A DNA stretch of 64,000 bases from Gelidibacter sediminis (GTDB lineage: Bacteria > Bacteroidota > Bacteroidia > Flavobacteriales > Flavobacteriaceae). How positions within the stretch are numbered: position 1 is the first letter of the stretch; each line of letters opens with the position of its first letter. The notes beneath the pieces are model-generated. The model made no database searches. It had not been told where the DNA came from and was given only the letters and a program-made list of their open reading frames with translations. This document shows, one piece after another, positions 33,827 to 42,403 of the stretch. The stretch is taken from NCBI RefSeq assembly GCF_004364975.1, contig NZ_SOBW01000011.1, positions 1 to 64,000 on the forward strand. The letters are read 5' to 3'. Made by a program: the position numbers and the translations under genes.

Positions 33827-33841
33827 TGCAACTCGATTGCA
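33827..33841. promoter_or_regulatory. candidate Fur/Zur-family operator
   Basis: TGCAACTCGATTGCA is a dyad TGCAA-n5-TTGCA lying between the regulator stop (33846) and the receptor start (33779). A further TGCAA occurs at 33804-33808 and TTGCAATTG at about 33853-33861. The position, just upstream of the receptor gene and beside the Fur-family gene, fits a metal-dependent operator. Confidence 0.5.
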
Positions 33842-33845
33842 AAGA

Positions 33846-34256
33846 TTATTTGTTGCAATTGTCGCATAACCCTTTTACGACCATATTTGCCTGTTGCAGT
33901 TTGAAGTTTTTGGGCAGTTCTAATTTTGGAACTGGAAGGTCAAAAAGGCAAAATGTTTTGTTGCAGTTGGAACAGTAAAAGTGATAATGCAAATCTTTTG
34001 GGTCGCAGTTACAACCTTCTGCACAAACTGCGTATTTTGTCATTCCTGAACCATCTTCGATGCTGTGAATAATCTTGTTTTCCTCAAATGTCTTTAGTGT
34101 CCGAAAAATAGAACTTCTGTCTGTGTAGGCTAATGCGTTTTCAATATCTTTTAAAGATTGGGCTTTTTCTTGGTTCAAAAGGTGACGTAAAACCACAGTT
34201 CTAACTGCGGTATTTTTTACCTTTTTTATTTTTAGGATTTCTTCTTCGGTTTGCAT
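33846..34256 (-). CDS. Fur/Zur-family metal-responsive repressor
   Basis: A 136-aa Fur-superfamily regulator. The winged helix spans about residues 14-75 (DRSSIFRTLKTFEENKIIHS as recognition helix region). The dimerisation domain has HYHFYCSNCNKTFC and the structural zinc site Cys95-x2-Cys98 with Cys131-x2-Cys134 (CDNCNK). The His-rich loop LHYHFYC supplies the sensory site. It cannot be assigned to Zn or Fe with certainty; a zinc-type role is favoured by the HMA-CDF efflux gene in the same unit. It is the first of three leftward genes, with the receptor start 67 nt downstream across a palindromic candidate operator. Confidence 0.85.
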   Translation of the reverse strand: MQTEEEILKIKKVKNTAVRTVVLRHLLNQEKAQSLKDIENALAYTDRSSIFRTLKTFEENKIIHSIEDGSGMTKYAVCAEGCNCDPKDLHYHFYCSNCNKTFCLFDLPVPKLELPKNFKLQQANMVVKGLCDNCNK

Positions 34257-34438
34257 TTTCCTAATGTATCATTTTTTTTGAGATTTCTTAAAAATGAAAA
34301 GCCTTTTTCATAATCCAACGAGCTTTTAGTGTTTCCAAAGCCCAGTAACTAATATTTTAATCTCTAATAAAGTTTTTAAGAGTATATTCTTTATACTCTT
34401 TATCACTTCCGTAAACATTTCTTTCATAATCTCATTTT

Positions 34439-35062
34439 TTATAATTTCTTTAAAATTGATAGCGCAATGGCGAGCACATTTTCTTTTCTCATTAAATACT
34501 GAGCTTCATCTACATTACTTAAAAAACCCAATTCCATTAGTATCGCAGGACAATACTCTGTCGTTTCCCTCAGCACCTGAAAGTTTGCAAACTTCACACC
34601 TCTACTTTCATAGCCTATTGTTTTACAAAGGGCTCTTTCAATTTTATAGCCTGCAAATACCGATTCCTTCGAGAACCTTTCTTGTTTTCTCAAAGCATAA
34701 ACCTCTATTCCTTTCGCATTTGGATTATCCGAATGATTGCAATGCAAGGACACAAATAAATTAGCTTTTAGAACTTTGGACAGCTTGGTTCTGTCAGATA
34801 AAGAAATGAGCGTATCACTATACCTGGTCAAATAAATATCGAGTGGTTTTTCCAAGTTGTTATTTAACCTCAAAATTTCATTTGCAATGGACAAAACCAC
34901 ATCCTTTTCTTGGATGCCGTTTATGCCAATTGCGCCAGCATCTTTTCCACCGTGTCCAACGTCAATTACAATTCGTTTTTGAGCAGTCATTTCCTGTCCA
35001 AAAATGATGCACATTTTTAGAAGCAAAATCACAAAACTGACGTTTTTAAGCACTTTTTTCAT
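34439..35062 (-). CDS. N-acetylmuramoyl-L-alanine amidase (Amidase_3)
   Basis: A 207-aa exported zinc amidase that cleaves the amide between MurNAc and L-Ala in peptidoglycan. Signal peptide about residues 1-23, then IVIDVGHGGKDAGAIGINGI with the first zinc His, EKDVVLSIANEI with the Glu ligand, FVSLHCNHSDNP with the second His, and ILMELGFLSNVDEAQYL with the catalytic Glu region. Start at ATG 35062. On conjugative transposons of Bacteroidota such amidases accompany the tra genes and probably open the cell wall for the transfer machine. It is divergent from traE, with a 190-nt AT-rich spacer that must contain both promoters. Confidence 0.88.
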   Translation of the reverse strand: MKKVLKNVSFVILLLKMCIIFGQEMTAQKRIVIDVGHGGKDAGAIGINGIQEKDVVLSIANEILRLNNNLEKPLDIYLTRYSDTLISLSDRTKLSKVLKANLFVSLHCNHSDNPNAKGIEVYALRKQERFSKESVFAGYKIERALCKTIGYESRGVKFANFQVLRETTEYCPAILMELGFLSNVDEAQYLMRKENVLAIALSILKKL

Positions 35063-35251
35063 TTTCAATTTTCGGGTTATCAACAATTTCCATTCAAAAT
35101 TCCATAGAATTTGATGCTAATTAATAGCAAACAAATTCAATTGATTTCAAATAATATTTTATTCACAAATATTTGATTTTCAGTTATTTATATTCAAATA
35201 TATGTAAATTTCCAATAACGAAAATGAACTAAAAATTTAAACTTTTCCGTT

Positions 35252-35539
35252 ATGAAAAAATCACACTATTTAGCATCCATTCTTTCGCTCTTATCCACTT
35301 CGCTTTTTGCTCAAATTGGTGGCATTGAAGATTCAGTTAATGATGTTGGCGACACTATCCGAACTATTTTTCCAATACTACTCGGTGTAATCTTCCTTGT
35401 AGGTTTCCTGTTCAACGCAGGACATTTTTTTGGGGAAAATGCAGATTTAAAAAAGGGGATTACCCGAGTTTTAGTATTTGTATTGATTGCAGGTGCAGTA
35501 GTAGGAATCTTTACTTACCTAATAGGAATCGTAGTATAA
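35252..35539 (+). CDS. traE: conjugal transfer protein TraE (DUF4134)
   Basis: A 95-aa protein with a signal peptide (LASILSLLSTSLFAQ) and two membrane helices (about 40-62 and 72-94), matching DUF4134/TraE of CTnDOT. Small size and topology resemble VirB2-like pilins or pore subunits, as suggested for this family. First gene of the transfer operon, directly abutting traF (stop 35539, next start 35540). Confidence 0.85.
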   Translation: MKKSHYLASILSLLSTSLFAQIGGIEDSVNDVGDTIRTIFPILLGVIFLVGFLFNAGHFFGENADLKKGITRVLVFVLIAGAVVGIFTYLIGIVV

Positions 35540-35824
35540 ATGAAACGGTTCGAGGTCTATAAAAACATCAGGAAAAGGGCAGTCATTTTTGGGTTGCCCA
35601 TTTCCCTGTTTGCCTTGATGATGGTTTCTATTTTGGCTTCGTTGCTCATCATCATCTTCTCATTCAGCTTTGTGATGATAATTGGTGTGCTGGTCTTTAA
35701 TGCTTCCCTATATGTGGCGCTGACAAGAATAGCCCACAATCCGCAACTATTCCAAATGGCAAAAGCATTTCCGCAAATCATTAGTAACAAAAGAAACTCT
35801 GGCTTCGATTATGAACAAGATTAA
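35540..35824 (+). CDS. traF: conjugal transfer protein TraF (DUF4133)
   Basis: A 94-aa membrane protein with two hydrophobic helices (about 14-55, split by a short turn) and a basic N-terminus (MKRFEVYKNIRKRAVIFGLP), as in the DUF4133/TraF family. It is the VirB3-like partner expected between the pilin-like TraE and the VirB4-like TraG. The gene overlaps traG by 14 nt. Confidence 0.85.
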   Translation: MKRFEVYKNIRKRAVIFGLPISLFALMMVSILASLLIIIFSFSFVMIIGVLVFNASLYVALTRIAHNPQLFQMAKAFPQIISNKRNSGFDYEQD

Positions 35825-38213
35825 CCTTTCGGCATATCAACCCATTGTAGATATTCAGGACAATATCGTATTTGCCAATAATGGCAACGTAGTCTTGTGC
35901 TATAAAGGGAATTTACCGGAAATCTATTCGCTTTCAGAAAAGGATTTTGAAGATATGCACGGTGCTTGGTTTCAGGCATTAAAGTCTTTGCCTGTTGGTA
36001 CTGTGGTTCATAAACAGGATATCTACCTCAAAAAATCATATACTTCAGAACAACTTCCGAATACAACCTTTCTTGAAAAGGCTACACACAAGCATTTTAA
36101 AGGTCGTGGGCATATCGAGCACAGCTGTTATTTGTTCATCATCCTGACCAAGAATAAGGCTCTAAACAATCCTAAATATGTCAATCCCTTCAGAAAAGTT
36201 TCAAAGGGAATCGTACAGGAACTGGATGACAATATTAAGAGTTTCGCCAACTCGGTAAGCGATTCGGTTTCCTTCATCAACAATAGCCGAAAGATGGATT
36301 TTGTTTCGCTTAAAGCCGAAGAAATACAGCAACTGACAAACAGTTACTTCAACGGTTTTAATGAAGGCTATGATACCGATATTTTACTGGACAAAAAAAG
36401 CGTCAATATTGGCGAAAACCATTTTGATGCCCTTGCCATCAATAGCGAACTGTGCTTTGGCGAAAGTGTACAGAGTAGCAAAACCAATGAGAAATTCACT
36501 TCTGACGATTTTGTGTTTCATCAAGGGTTTATTGATGGCTTAGGGCTTACGCTTAATGAGAACCACATTGTCAACCAGATTTTGTATTTGGATAACAAAC
36601 AGAAGTGGCGAAAGCTACTGGATAAAAAGATTGAAGAACTCAATAAAAGTTCAAATTTCGGTTCACAGAATAAAGTGGTTTTAGGGAAAATCCAGCACAT
36701 TCTTGACCAAATCAATGCCGATGATAATGCACGAATCATCCGTGGGCATTTGAATATTGTCTATTGGGCAAAGGAAGCTAAAGAGCTCGACAAAATAACT
36801 TCAAAAATAAAGACCGAATTTAAGGAATTGGATATCATACCATACTATCCAAGAGGCGAAGAACGCAAGAATTACATCCTTAATAGTTACTGCTGTTTCT
36901 CTTCCAATTTCTCAAACAACGATTTATATGTAACCGATTTAAAACACGCGCTTTGTCTCTTTATAAATAACACCAATTACAAAAGTGATAACACCGGAAT
37001 CATATTTAATGACCGTGAGCATAACATTCCTGTTCTAAAAGATGTTTGGGATGAAAATAAGAAACGAATAAAGGCACGAAACTTCGCCATTTTTGCACCA
37101 ACAGGCGAAGGAAAATCTTTTTTGGCCAATAACATTCTACGCCAATATTTTGAAAGTGGCGTTCGTTTGGTCATTATTGACTTGGGTGGTTCATACACCA
37201 AATTCGCCAAACTCTATCCTGAGAAATATACGGTGCTTCGCTATGAAAGTGGAAAGAACCTTGGTATCAATCCATTTTACATAAGTGATACAAATGACCT
37301 TACACCCGAACGATTGGAAGACTTGTCGGTTTTCTTATTTGAACTTTTTGCCTCAGATTTAAAAGTTACGAAAGCTCAATCTGTATCGGTTAAAAAGATA
37401 CTTCGGCATTATTATGATAGCATTTTAGAAAATCACTCGCTGGATGGTTTTTACAGTTTTATAGAAAAGAGCCAAGAAAATCTACTTGACACTCTTAAAA
37501 TCCATCCCGACTACTTCAATGTTACGAGCTTCTTGCACGTAATGTCAGAATATGTCGGCGATGGTCTATATAGTTTCCTATTTGAAGTAAGCGAAGACCA
37601 GACCTATAAGATTGAAGACAAACGTTTGATAGTTTTTGAACTGGATGAAGTCAAGGACAATAAGGAAATCCTGTCTGTGATGCTCAAGCTCATCAAGTCA
37701 GCCATCCAAAGAACGATTTGGAAAAACAGGGCAGAAAAAGGCATTATCCTTTTCGATGAGTTTGCCAAACAACTGAAGTTTGAAAACGTATTGGAAAGCG
37801 TCGAGTTCTACTACCAAGCCATCCGTAAACAGAACGGTGCGATAGGGATAATTCTTCAGTCGATAAATCAACTTCCTAACAATTCAACTTCAGCAAGTAT
37901 TCTTGAAAACACGCAGGTCATTTATAGCTTAAACAACGAAAAAGGCTATGACGAATTGGTCAAAAGACTCAACCTTTCCAGCCACGACCTAAATCAATTA
38001 AAATCCATCAAAAACAATCTTTCTGGTCCACGCAAATACACCGAAATGTTCATCAAAATTGGTAGGGAAAGTAACATTTTCCGCCTCGAAGTTCCGAAGG
38101 AAGTATATGCAGCTTACTTGACCGATGGACAGGAAAATGAAGAAATAATGAAGCTCTACAACGAGTATAACGATATGCAAAAAGCAATAATTCAATTCAC
38201 ATCTAAAACATAA
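35811..38213 (+). CDS. traG: conjugation ATPase TraG (VirB4-like)
   Basis: An 800-aa cytoplasmic or membrane-bound ATPase that powers the type IV secretion channel. The N-terminal half (YQPIVDIQDNIVFANNGNVV) is the TraG-specific domain; the ATPase domain has Walker A APTGEGKSFL (about residue 430) and Walker B GIILFDEFAKQL (about 645), followed by QNGAIGIILQSINQLPNNST. The length equals that of Bacteroides TraG. It is the best marker that this is a functional-type transfer system of the Bacteroidetes MPF class. Name note: despite the letter, CTnDOT TraG is VirB4-like and not the coupling protein. Confidence 0.92.
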   Translation: MNKINLSAYQPIVDIQDNIVFANNGNVVLCYKGNLPEIYSLSEKDFEDMHGAWFQALKSLPVGTVVHKQDIYLKKSYTSEQLPNTTFLEKATHKHFKGRGHIEHSCYLFIILTKNKALNNPKYVNPFRKVSKGIVQELDDNIKSFANSVSDSVSFINNSRKMDFVSLKAEEIQQLTNSYFNGFNEGYDTDILLDKKSVNIGENHFDALAINSELCFGESVQSSKTNEKFTSDDFVFHQGFIDGLGLTLNENHIVNQILYLDNKQKWRKLLDKKIEELNKSSNFGSQNKVVLGKIQHILDQINADDNARIIRGHLNIVYWAKEAKELDKITSKIKTEFKELDIIPYYPRGEERKNYILNSYCCFSSNFSNNDLYVTDLKHALCLFINNTNYKSDNTGIIFNDREHNIPVLKDVWDENKKRIKARNFAIFAPTGEGKSFLANNILRQYFESGVRLVIIDLGGSYTKFAKLYPEKYTVLRYESGKNLGINPFYISDTNDLTPERLEDLSVFLFELFASDLKVTKAQSVSVKKILRHYYDSILENHSLDGFYSFIEKSQENLLDTLKIHPDYFNVTSFLHVMSEYVGDGLYSFLFEVSEDQTYKIEDKRLIVFELDEVKDNKEILSVMLKLIKSAIQRTIWKNRAEKGIILFDEFAKQLKFENVLESVEFYYQAIRKQNGAIGIILQSINQLPNNSTSASILENTQVIYSLNNEKGYDELVKRLNLSSHDLNQLKSIKNNLSGPRKYTEMFIKIGRESNIFRLEVPKEVYAAYLTDGQENEEIMKLYNEYNDMQKAIIQFTSKT

Positions 38214-38217
38214 TATT

Positions 38218-38799
38218 ATGAAGACAAAAATCAAAATTTTAGTAATGACCGTAGCTCTGACCTTGTTTATGTCAGGTAATGCTACCGCCCAAGGAATGCC
38301 CACTTATGACAATACCAATTTTATCAGTTTGGTAAAACAACTGTTGGAATCAGGTAAACAGACCGCTCAAATGATTAAGTCTGTAAAATTCCTAAAGGAT
38401 GCTAAAGAAGCCATCGAGCAAGTATCAAGCGTAGTTCAACAACTCAACGCTGTCCAAGAAATTGCAGACAATAATCAGCGCCTTATCAATGTAATGCAAA
38501 ATGATTTACAGGATATTTTAAACTCGCCCTACATCAAACCCGATGAAGTTTCAAGAGTTATGGAATCATTCGATGCAATAGTCCAAAACTCATTAGAAAC
38601 GGTAGATTTTATTGATGAAGTTTTATCCAGCGATTACCTAAAAATGAGCGATGCCGAACGCGCCGAAATACTCAAAGTTAAAGAGCAAGAATCGAAACAA
38701 ATGGTTTCTACCATTACCACTAAAACAAAACGGTATCGAGATATTATTTCTTTCAGAAAAATGCAGGATAAAGTAAATAACCGAGAAACAGATTACTAA
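38218..38799 (+). CDS. traI: conjugal transfer protein TraI-like (DUF4141)
   Basis: A 193-aa exported protein (signal peptide ILVMTVALTLFMSGNATAQ) that is otherwise almost entirely helical, with the segment SLVKQLLESGKQTAQMIKSV and a long coiled coil. This fits the DUF4141/TraI position and the VirB5-like role of a periplasmic pilus-associated subunit. CTnDOT has traH between traG and traI; it is missing here. The next start follows 2 nt after the stop. Confidence 0.7.
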   Translation: MKTKIKILVMTVALTLFMSGNATAQGMPTYDNTNFISLVKQLLESGKQTAQMIKSVKFLKDAKEAIEQVSSVVQQLNAVQEIADNNQRLINVMQNDLQDILNSPYIKPDEVSRVMESFDAIVQNSLETVDFIDEVLSSDYLKMSDAERAEILKVKEQESKQMVSTITTKTKRYRDIISFRKMQDKVNNRETDY

Positions 38800-38801
38800 A
38801 A

Positions 38802-39644
38802 ATGACCGCAACTATACTTTTAGGGATTGGGTTGGAATACATCGATGCGGTGTTCCAGACCATACAGAGCAGCAACTTCTCGCAATACACTATTGCCGGA
38901 ATGAAAACGCTCGCTGTCCTATTTTTTCTGGTTAACATCCTGAAAAAGTACAACGAAGGTGTTGCGGATAAAGATGGTTATACTTGGGGATTGAGCCCAG
39001 GGGACTTGATGAAGAATTTTGCCATTGTCATATTAGTAATTTTCTCAACGCAGGTGTTAGGGTTCTTTGATGGGATATTGGTGGCCATCGAGGGGCAGTA
39101 TAGGGGCACAGCACCTGCGTTATTACCATTACAAATGCAGGACATTCCTTTAGAGGAAGACGTAAGTCTTTTTGATGCTGCAAGCTCAGCAATGACCCTT
39201 TTATACGAAGCTTTAGTAACACCATTGTATGGGTTTAAGATATTGGCATTTATTCTAAGCACTATACTTTGGATTCTTGACCTATTCATTTATCCGTTGT
39301 TTTTGGCAGAGCGTTTTTTCCTTTTGGGGATAATGCAAGCGTTCTTCCCTTTGGTCATTAGCCTTGCAGTATTTGAAAAATTCCGTTCACTTGCTTATAC
39401 ATTCTTCAAGTTGTATGCTGCTGTATATATGTTAGTGCCGGCATTCTTTTTAGTCAATGTATTTGTTAACGCTATTTATACGGAAATCAACACCAATTTT
39501 TGGGTCAACTTATTTGGTACCGATACAGGTCAAGGTTTTTTTGCGCCTGTTGTTCAATTGGGTTCTGTTGCATTTATTGTTTTCCTGAAATTCAAATTGT
39601 ACAAACGAGCTACATCCTTTACTCTTAGATTATTTACCAGCTAA
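38802..39644 (+). CDS. traJ: conjugal transfer protein TraJ (VirB6-like)
   Basis: A 280-aa polytopic membrane protein with about six helices and Bacteroidetes TraJ-like segments (NEGVADKDGYTWGLSPGDLM, FYPLFLAERFFLLGIMQAFF-type stretch seen as LFIYPLFLAERFFLLGIMQA). VirB6-like proteins form the inner-membrane part of the mating channel. It sits in the conserved traI-J-K order with 2- and 5-nt gaps. Confidence 0.85.
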   Translation: MTATILLGIGLEYIDAVFQTIQSSNFSQYTIAGMKTLAVLFFLVNILKKYNEGVADKDGYTWGLSPGDLMKNFAIVILVIFSTQVLGFFDGILVAIEGQYRGTAPALLPLQMQDIPLEEDVSLFDAASSAMTLLYEALVTPLYGFKILAFILSTILWILDLFIYPLFLAERFFLLGIMQAFFPLVISLAVFEKFRSLAYTFFKLYAAVYMLVPAFFLVNVFVNAIYTEINTNFWVNLFGTDTGQGFFAPVVQLGSVAFIVFLKFKLYKRATSFTLRLFTS

Positions 39645-39649
39645 TTCAA

Positions 39650-40270
39650 ATGAAAATGAAAACACCTTACAAAAACATATACAACGTCCTGAAAATGAAT
39701 CGATTTATCGTACTGGCAGTTGTCATTTTTGCAATGCTTTCCAGCACTTTTTCACTTTGGATGGCATTTACAACTAATAAAAATGCGCTCAATAGTGCAT
39801 TTGCAATAAATACAGATGGTAGCATTATTCCGCTGAAGCTCGTAACTCAAAAAGAGAATTTTAGAGTCGAAGCTCTGGCACATTTAGAACTGTTCCACAA
39901 CTACTTCTATAACATCGATGCCAGTAACTATGAAAGGAATTTGGAAAAAGCACTTTGGTTAGGAAATAGTTCTGTGGACAATCTTTACCGTCAGAAGAAA
40001 GCTGATGGCGTTTATAACCGATTGCTTCAGTATTCATTGGTTCAAAAAGTATTGAGTATTGACTCAAGGATAAACGAAAATAATGGCTCATATAGTTTTA
40101 CAACCACCACCATTTTTGAAATTAACAGAGGTTCAATAATTGACACCTACGAATTGGTTTCAACAGGAAACCTGATTATGGTTGACCGAAACTTTCCCAA
40201 CAATCCGCACGGACTTCTAATTACAAATTACTTCGAGAACACTTTAAAAAAACTAAACGATGAAAGTTGA
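39650..40270 (+). CDS. traK: conjugal transfer protein TraK (VirB8-like)
   Basis: A 206-aa bitopic protein: a cytoplasmic N-terminus (MKMKTPYKNIYNVLKMNRFI), one membrane helix (about 17-37) and a periplasmic domain with the pattern FRVEALAHLELFHNYFYNID typical of TraK. VirB8-like proteins nucleate the channel at the inner membrane. The gene overlaps traM by 11 nt. TraL, which lies between TraK and TraM in CTnDOT, is not encoded here. Confidence 0.88.
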   Translation: MKMKTPYKNIYNVLKMNRFIVLAVVIFAMLSSTFSLWMAFTTNKNALNSAFAINTDGSIIPLKLVTQKENFRVEALAHLELFHNYFYNIDASNYERNLEKALWLGNSSVDNLYRQKKADGVYNRLLQYSLVQKVLSIDSRINENNGSYSFTTTTIFEINRGSIIDTYELVSTGNLIMVDRNFPNNPHGLLITNYFENTLKKLNDES

Positions 40271-41189
40271 AAAGAATAAAATAGTATTCGCTGCCGTATT
40301 GGCTGTGATTTTCATATTCCTGATTTCCTATTCTGTAATGGTATTAGGCGATGATGATACTGAAACTGAAAACCTAAAACAGACCTTAGTGCCTGATTTA
40401 GAGGAAAACCAAAAAGAATACGACTCTAAACTGGATGCTATAAATGACTTAAAGAAAGTTCGTGAAAATAACGCGCCCAGCATCTATGATGAAAAGCTCA
40501 TTGATTCCTTGGGATTCTACGACCCAGATTTACCAGAACGCGAAAAAGAGCGTATTGTAGATAGCATCTATGAAGCTGGCAAAATTCAATATACATCGAA
40601 ACGATACCAAAACTTAGGACAGAAAAGAACTGTTCGCAAAGCGGTATCAAAAATTGATTCTACTGAAGTAAAAAGAGAACAAAAAATTGAAGCCAAAGAA
40701 TTAGGCTTAGAACATCAATTGTTCTTTGCCGCATCGCCAAAACCCAACGAGTTTTCAATCATCGGTAATACTGATGAAACAATTTACGTAGTAGTAGATG
40801 GCGACCAAATAGTCAAAGCGAATACCAGATTACGAATGCGCCTTACCAAAACAGCTACCATTAATGGTAAGCTGATGCCAAAGAACACACCTATTTTCGG
40901 TTTTATAAGCTTTCAACCTAATCGTGCGCTCATTGAAATTGAAAACATAAAGCACCATCCTACAAAACTCAAAGCTTTTGATTTATCTGATGGTAGTGAA
41001 GGTATTTACGTACAGAACAATTTTCGGGCAGAAGCCACCACCGAAGTCTTGGACGATATTATTGGCGATATCAACATTCCTACCGTACCACAAGTTGGTG
41101 GTATATCCAAAGTACTCAGACGTAACAACCGAAACGTAAAAGTTACGGTATTGAATAATTATAAATTAATTCTAAAACCTAAATTATGA
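40260..41189 (+). CDS. traM: conjugal transfer protein TraM (VirB10-like)
   Basis: A 309-aa protein with one N-terminal membrane helix (about 8-29), a long charged coiled-coil linker (about 35-150) and a C-terminal beta-rich domain (VVDGDQIVKANTRLRMRLTK, then INGKLMPKNTPIFGFISF) as in TraM/VirB10, which spans the periplasm and links the inner- and outer-membrane parts of the apparatus. Overlaps traN by 4 nt (ATGA). Confidence 0.88.
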   Translation: MKVEKNKIVFAAVLAVIFIFLISYSVMVLGDDDTETENLKQTLVPDLEENQKEYDSKLDAINDLKKVRENNAPSIYDEKLIDSLGFYDPDLPEREKERIVDSIYEAGKIQYTSKRYQNLGQKRTVRKAVSKIDSTEVKREQKIEAKELGLEHQLFFAASPKPNEFSIIGNTDETIYVVVDGDQIVKANTRLRMRLTKTATINGKLMPKNTPIFGFISFQPNRALIEIENIKHHPTKLKAFDLSDGSEGIYVQNNFRAEATTEVLDDIIGDINIPTVPQVGGISKVLRRNNRNVKVTVLNNYKLILKPKL

Positions 41190-42016
41190 GAGCAACAATT
41201 TTAATATTTGCGATACTGATTTCCGCTTTCGCGAAAGCGCAAACAACTACAGTTCTCGATACCATATATGCCAACGACACCAAAAACGTTGCATTATTCT
41301 TCCCTGAACCTATTCGGCAAGGAATAACCGGTTCAGATAATTTTGTATTTACCTACAATCGTGAAAAAGAACAGTATTTTGGACTTCTTCAGGCAAAGCC
41401 TGGGAAGGAAAGTAATCTGTTGGTAGTCAATAGAAATGGTTCAATTTTTTCGTATATTGTAAGATATAAAAAACAGCTATCTAAGCTCAATTATTTCATT
41501 CCGCTATCAAGTAGTATCGGAAATGAGAAACCAATTAAGGTCGATTCGATTCTTGCTGAATCTTCTGAAGAACGTGTAGATAATAGAACGTATTACTATC
41601 AAAAATTCTGCTCGTATCTTCTTAACAGAAACCAGCGTATCGGTCGGATTAAGAAGCGAACGCAAGGCATTGTCTTGACTGTTGAAAATGTTGTTTTTGA
41701 TAAGGAAGAACTCTACTTCGTTATCCAGATTGAGAATAATTCTACTTTGGATTACGATTTGAATTTCTTAAACCTTTCGATTGAAACAAGACAAAAAGGG
41801 AAAAGAAAATCGTTGCAACGCCTGTATCAAGAACCAACGTACAAACACAATCTGCCTTCAAAAATTGCAGAAAGTGAAACTGTGCGCTTCGTTTATGTAT
41901 TGCCCAAATTTTCATTATCTAATGACCGTAGGGCGATTTTAGAATTGAATGAAAAGGATGGCGAACGAAACATTGAACTGAAAATATCACATAGATATAT
42001 CAATAACCCAAATTAA
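41186..42016 (+). CDS. traN: conjugal transfer protein TraN (DUF4138, VirB9-like)
   Basis: A 276-aa exported protein (signal peptide ILIFAILISAFAKAQ). The mature region KNVALFFPEPIRQGITGSDN, then ENLLVVNRNGSIFSYIVRY-type sequence and RTYYYQKFCSYLLNRNQRIG, match DUF4138/TraN, the outer-membrane-side VirB9-like component. The codons for the signal-peptide cleavage region lie on a perfect 16-bp palindrome (41224-41239). Gene order and spacing continue the tra operon. Confidence 0.88.
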   Translation: MRATILIFAILISAFAKAQTTTVLDTIYANDTKNVALFFPEPIRQGITGSDNFVFTYNREKEQYFGLLQAKPGKESNLLVVNRNGSIFSYIVRYKKQLSKLNYFIPLSSSIGNEKPIKVDSILAESSEERVDNRTYYYQKFCSYLLNRNQRIGRIKKRTQGIVLTVENVVFDKEELYFVIQIENNSTLDYDLNFLNLSIETRQKGKRKSLQRLYQEPTYKHNLPSKIAESETVRFVYVLPKFSLSNDRRAILELNEKDGERNIELKISHRYINNPN

Positions 42017-42023
42017 GAATATT

Positions 42024-42395
42024 ATGAAAAAAATTGTCGTTTTCTCGCTCGTACTGCTGTTCCTTTCTTGTGCCGATTCTGATACTAAAATTTCGGGACC
42101 AAGTGCCACAGCCCAAATCGTCATCGAAAGCTTTTATGAAAAAGATGAGGAAGCTTTAAAAGCCAACTCAACACCACAGGCATATTCTAATTATATGAAT
42201 ACTATAAATATGTTCAATGCGACGGTAAAGGATGATTCAAACTTTACAGTTTTGCAGGATACGATAATGGGTGACGTGGCTTGGGTAAAATATACTACAG
42301 CCTATGATAAGACACCGGGTCTTTTTAAACTGGTTAAGCAAAATGGCAAATGGTTGGCGGATACGAGAGGCTCAAAGGATAAATCGCCTTTTTAA
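42024..42395 (+). CDS. DUF4878-like lipoprotein at the end of the tra operon
   Basis: A 123-aa lipoprotein (MKKIVVFSLVLLFLSCAD, lipobox Cys16) with the NTF2-like DUF4878 pattern: GPSATAQIVIESFYEKDEEA at the start and GLFKLVKQNGKWLADTRG at the end. It takes the place where CTnDOT has traO-traQ, and follows traN by 7 nt. It could be a small outer-membrane accessory or entry-exclusion factor; that is speculation. Its stop is 8 nt from the stop of the converging AlbA_2 gene. Confidence 0.65.
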   Translation: MKKIVVFSLVLLFLSCADSDTKISGPSATAQIVIESFYEKDEEALKANSTPQAYSNYMNTINMFNATVKDDSNFTVLQDTIMGDVAWVKYTTAYDKTPGLFKLVKQNGKWLADTRGSKDKSPF

Positions 42396-42403
42396 AAGGA
42401 TAC

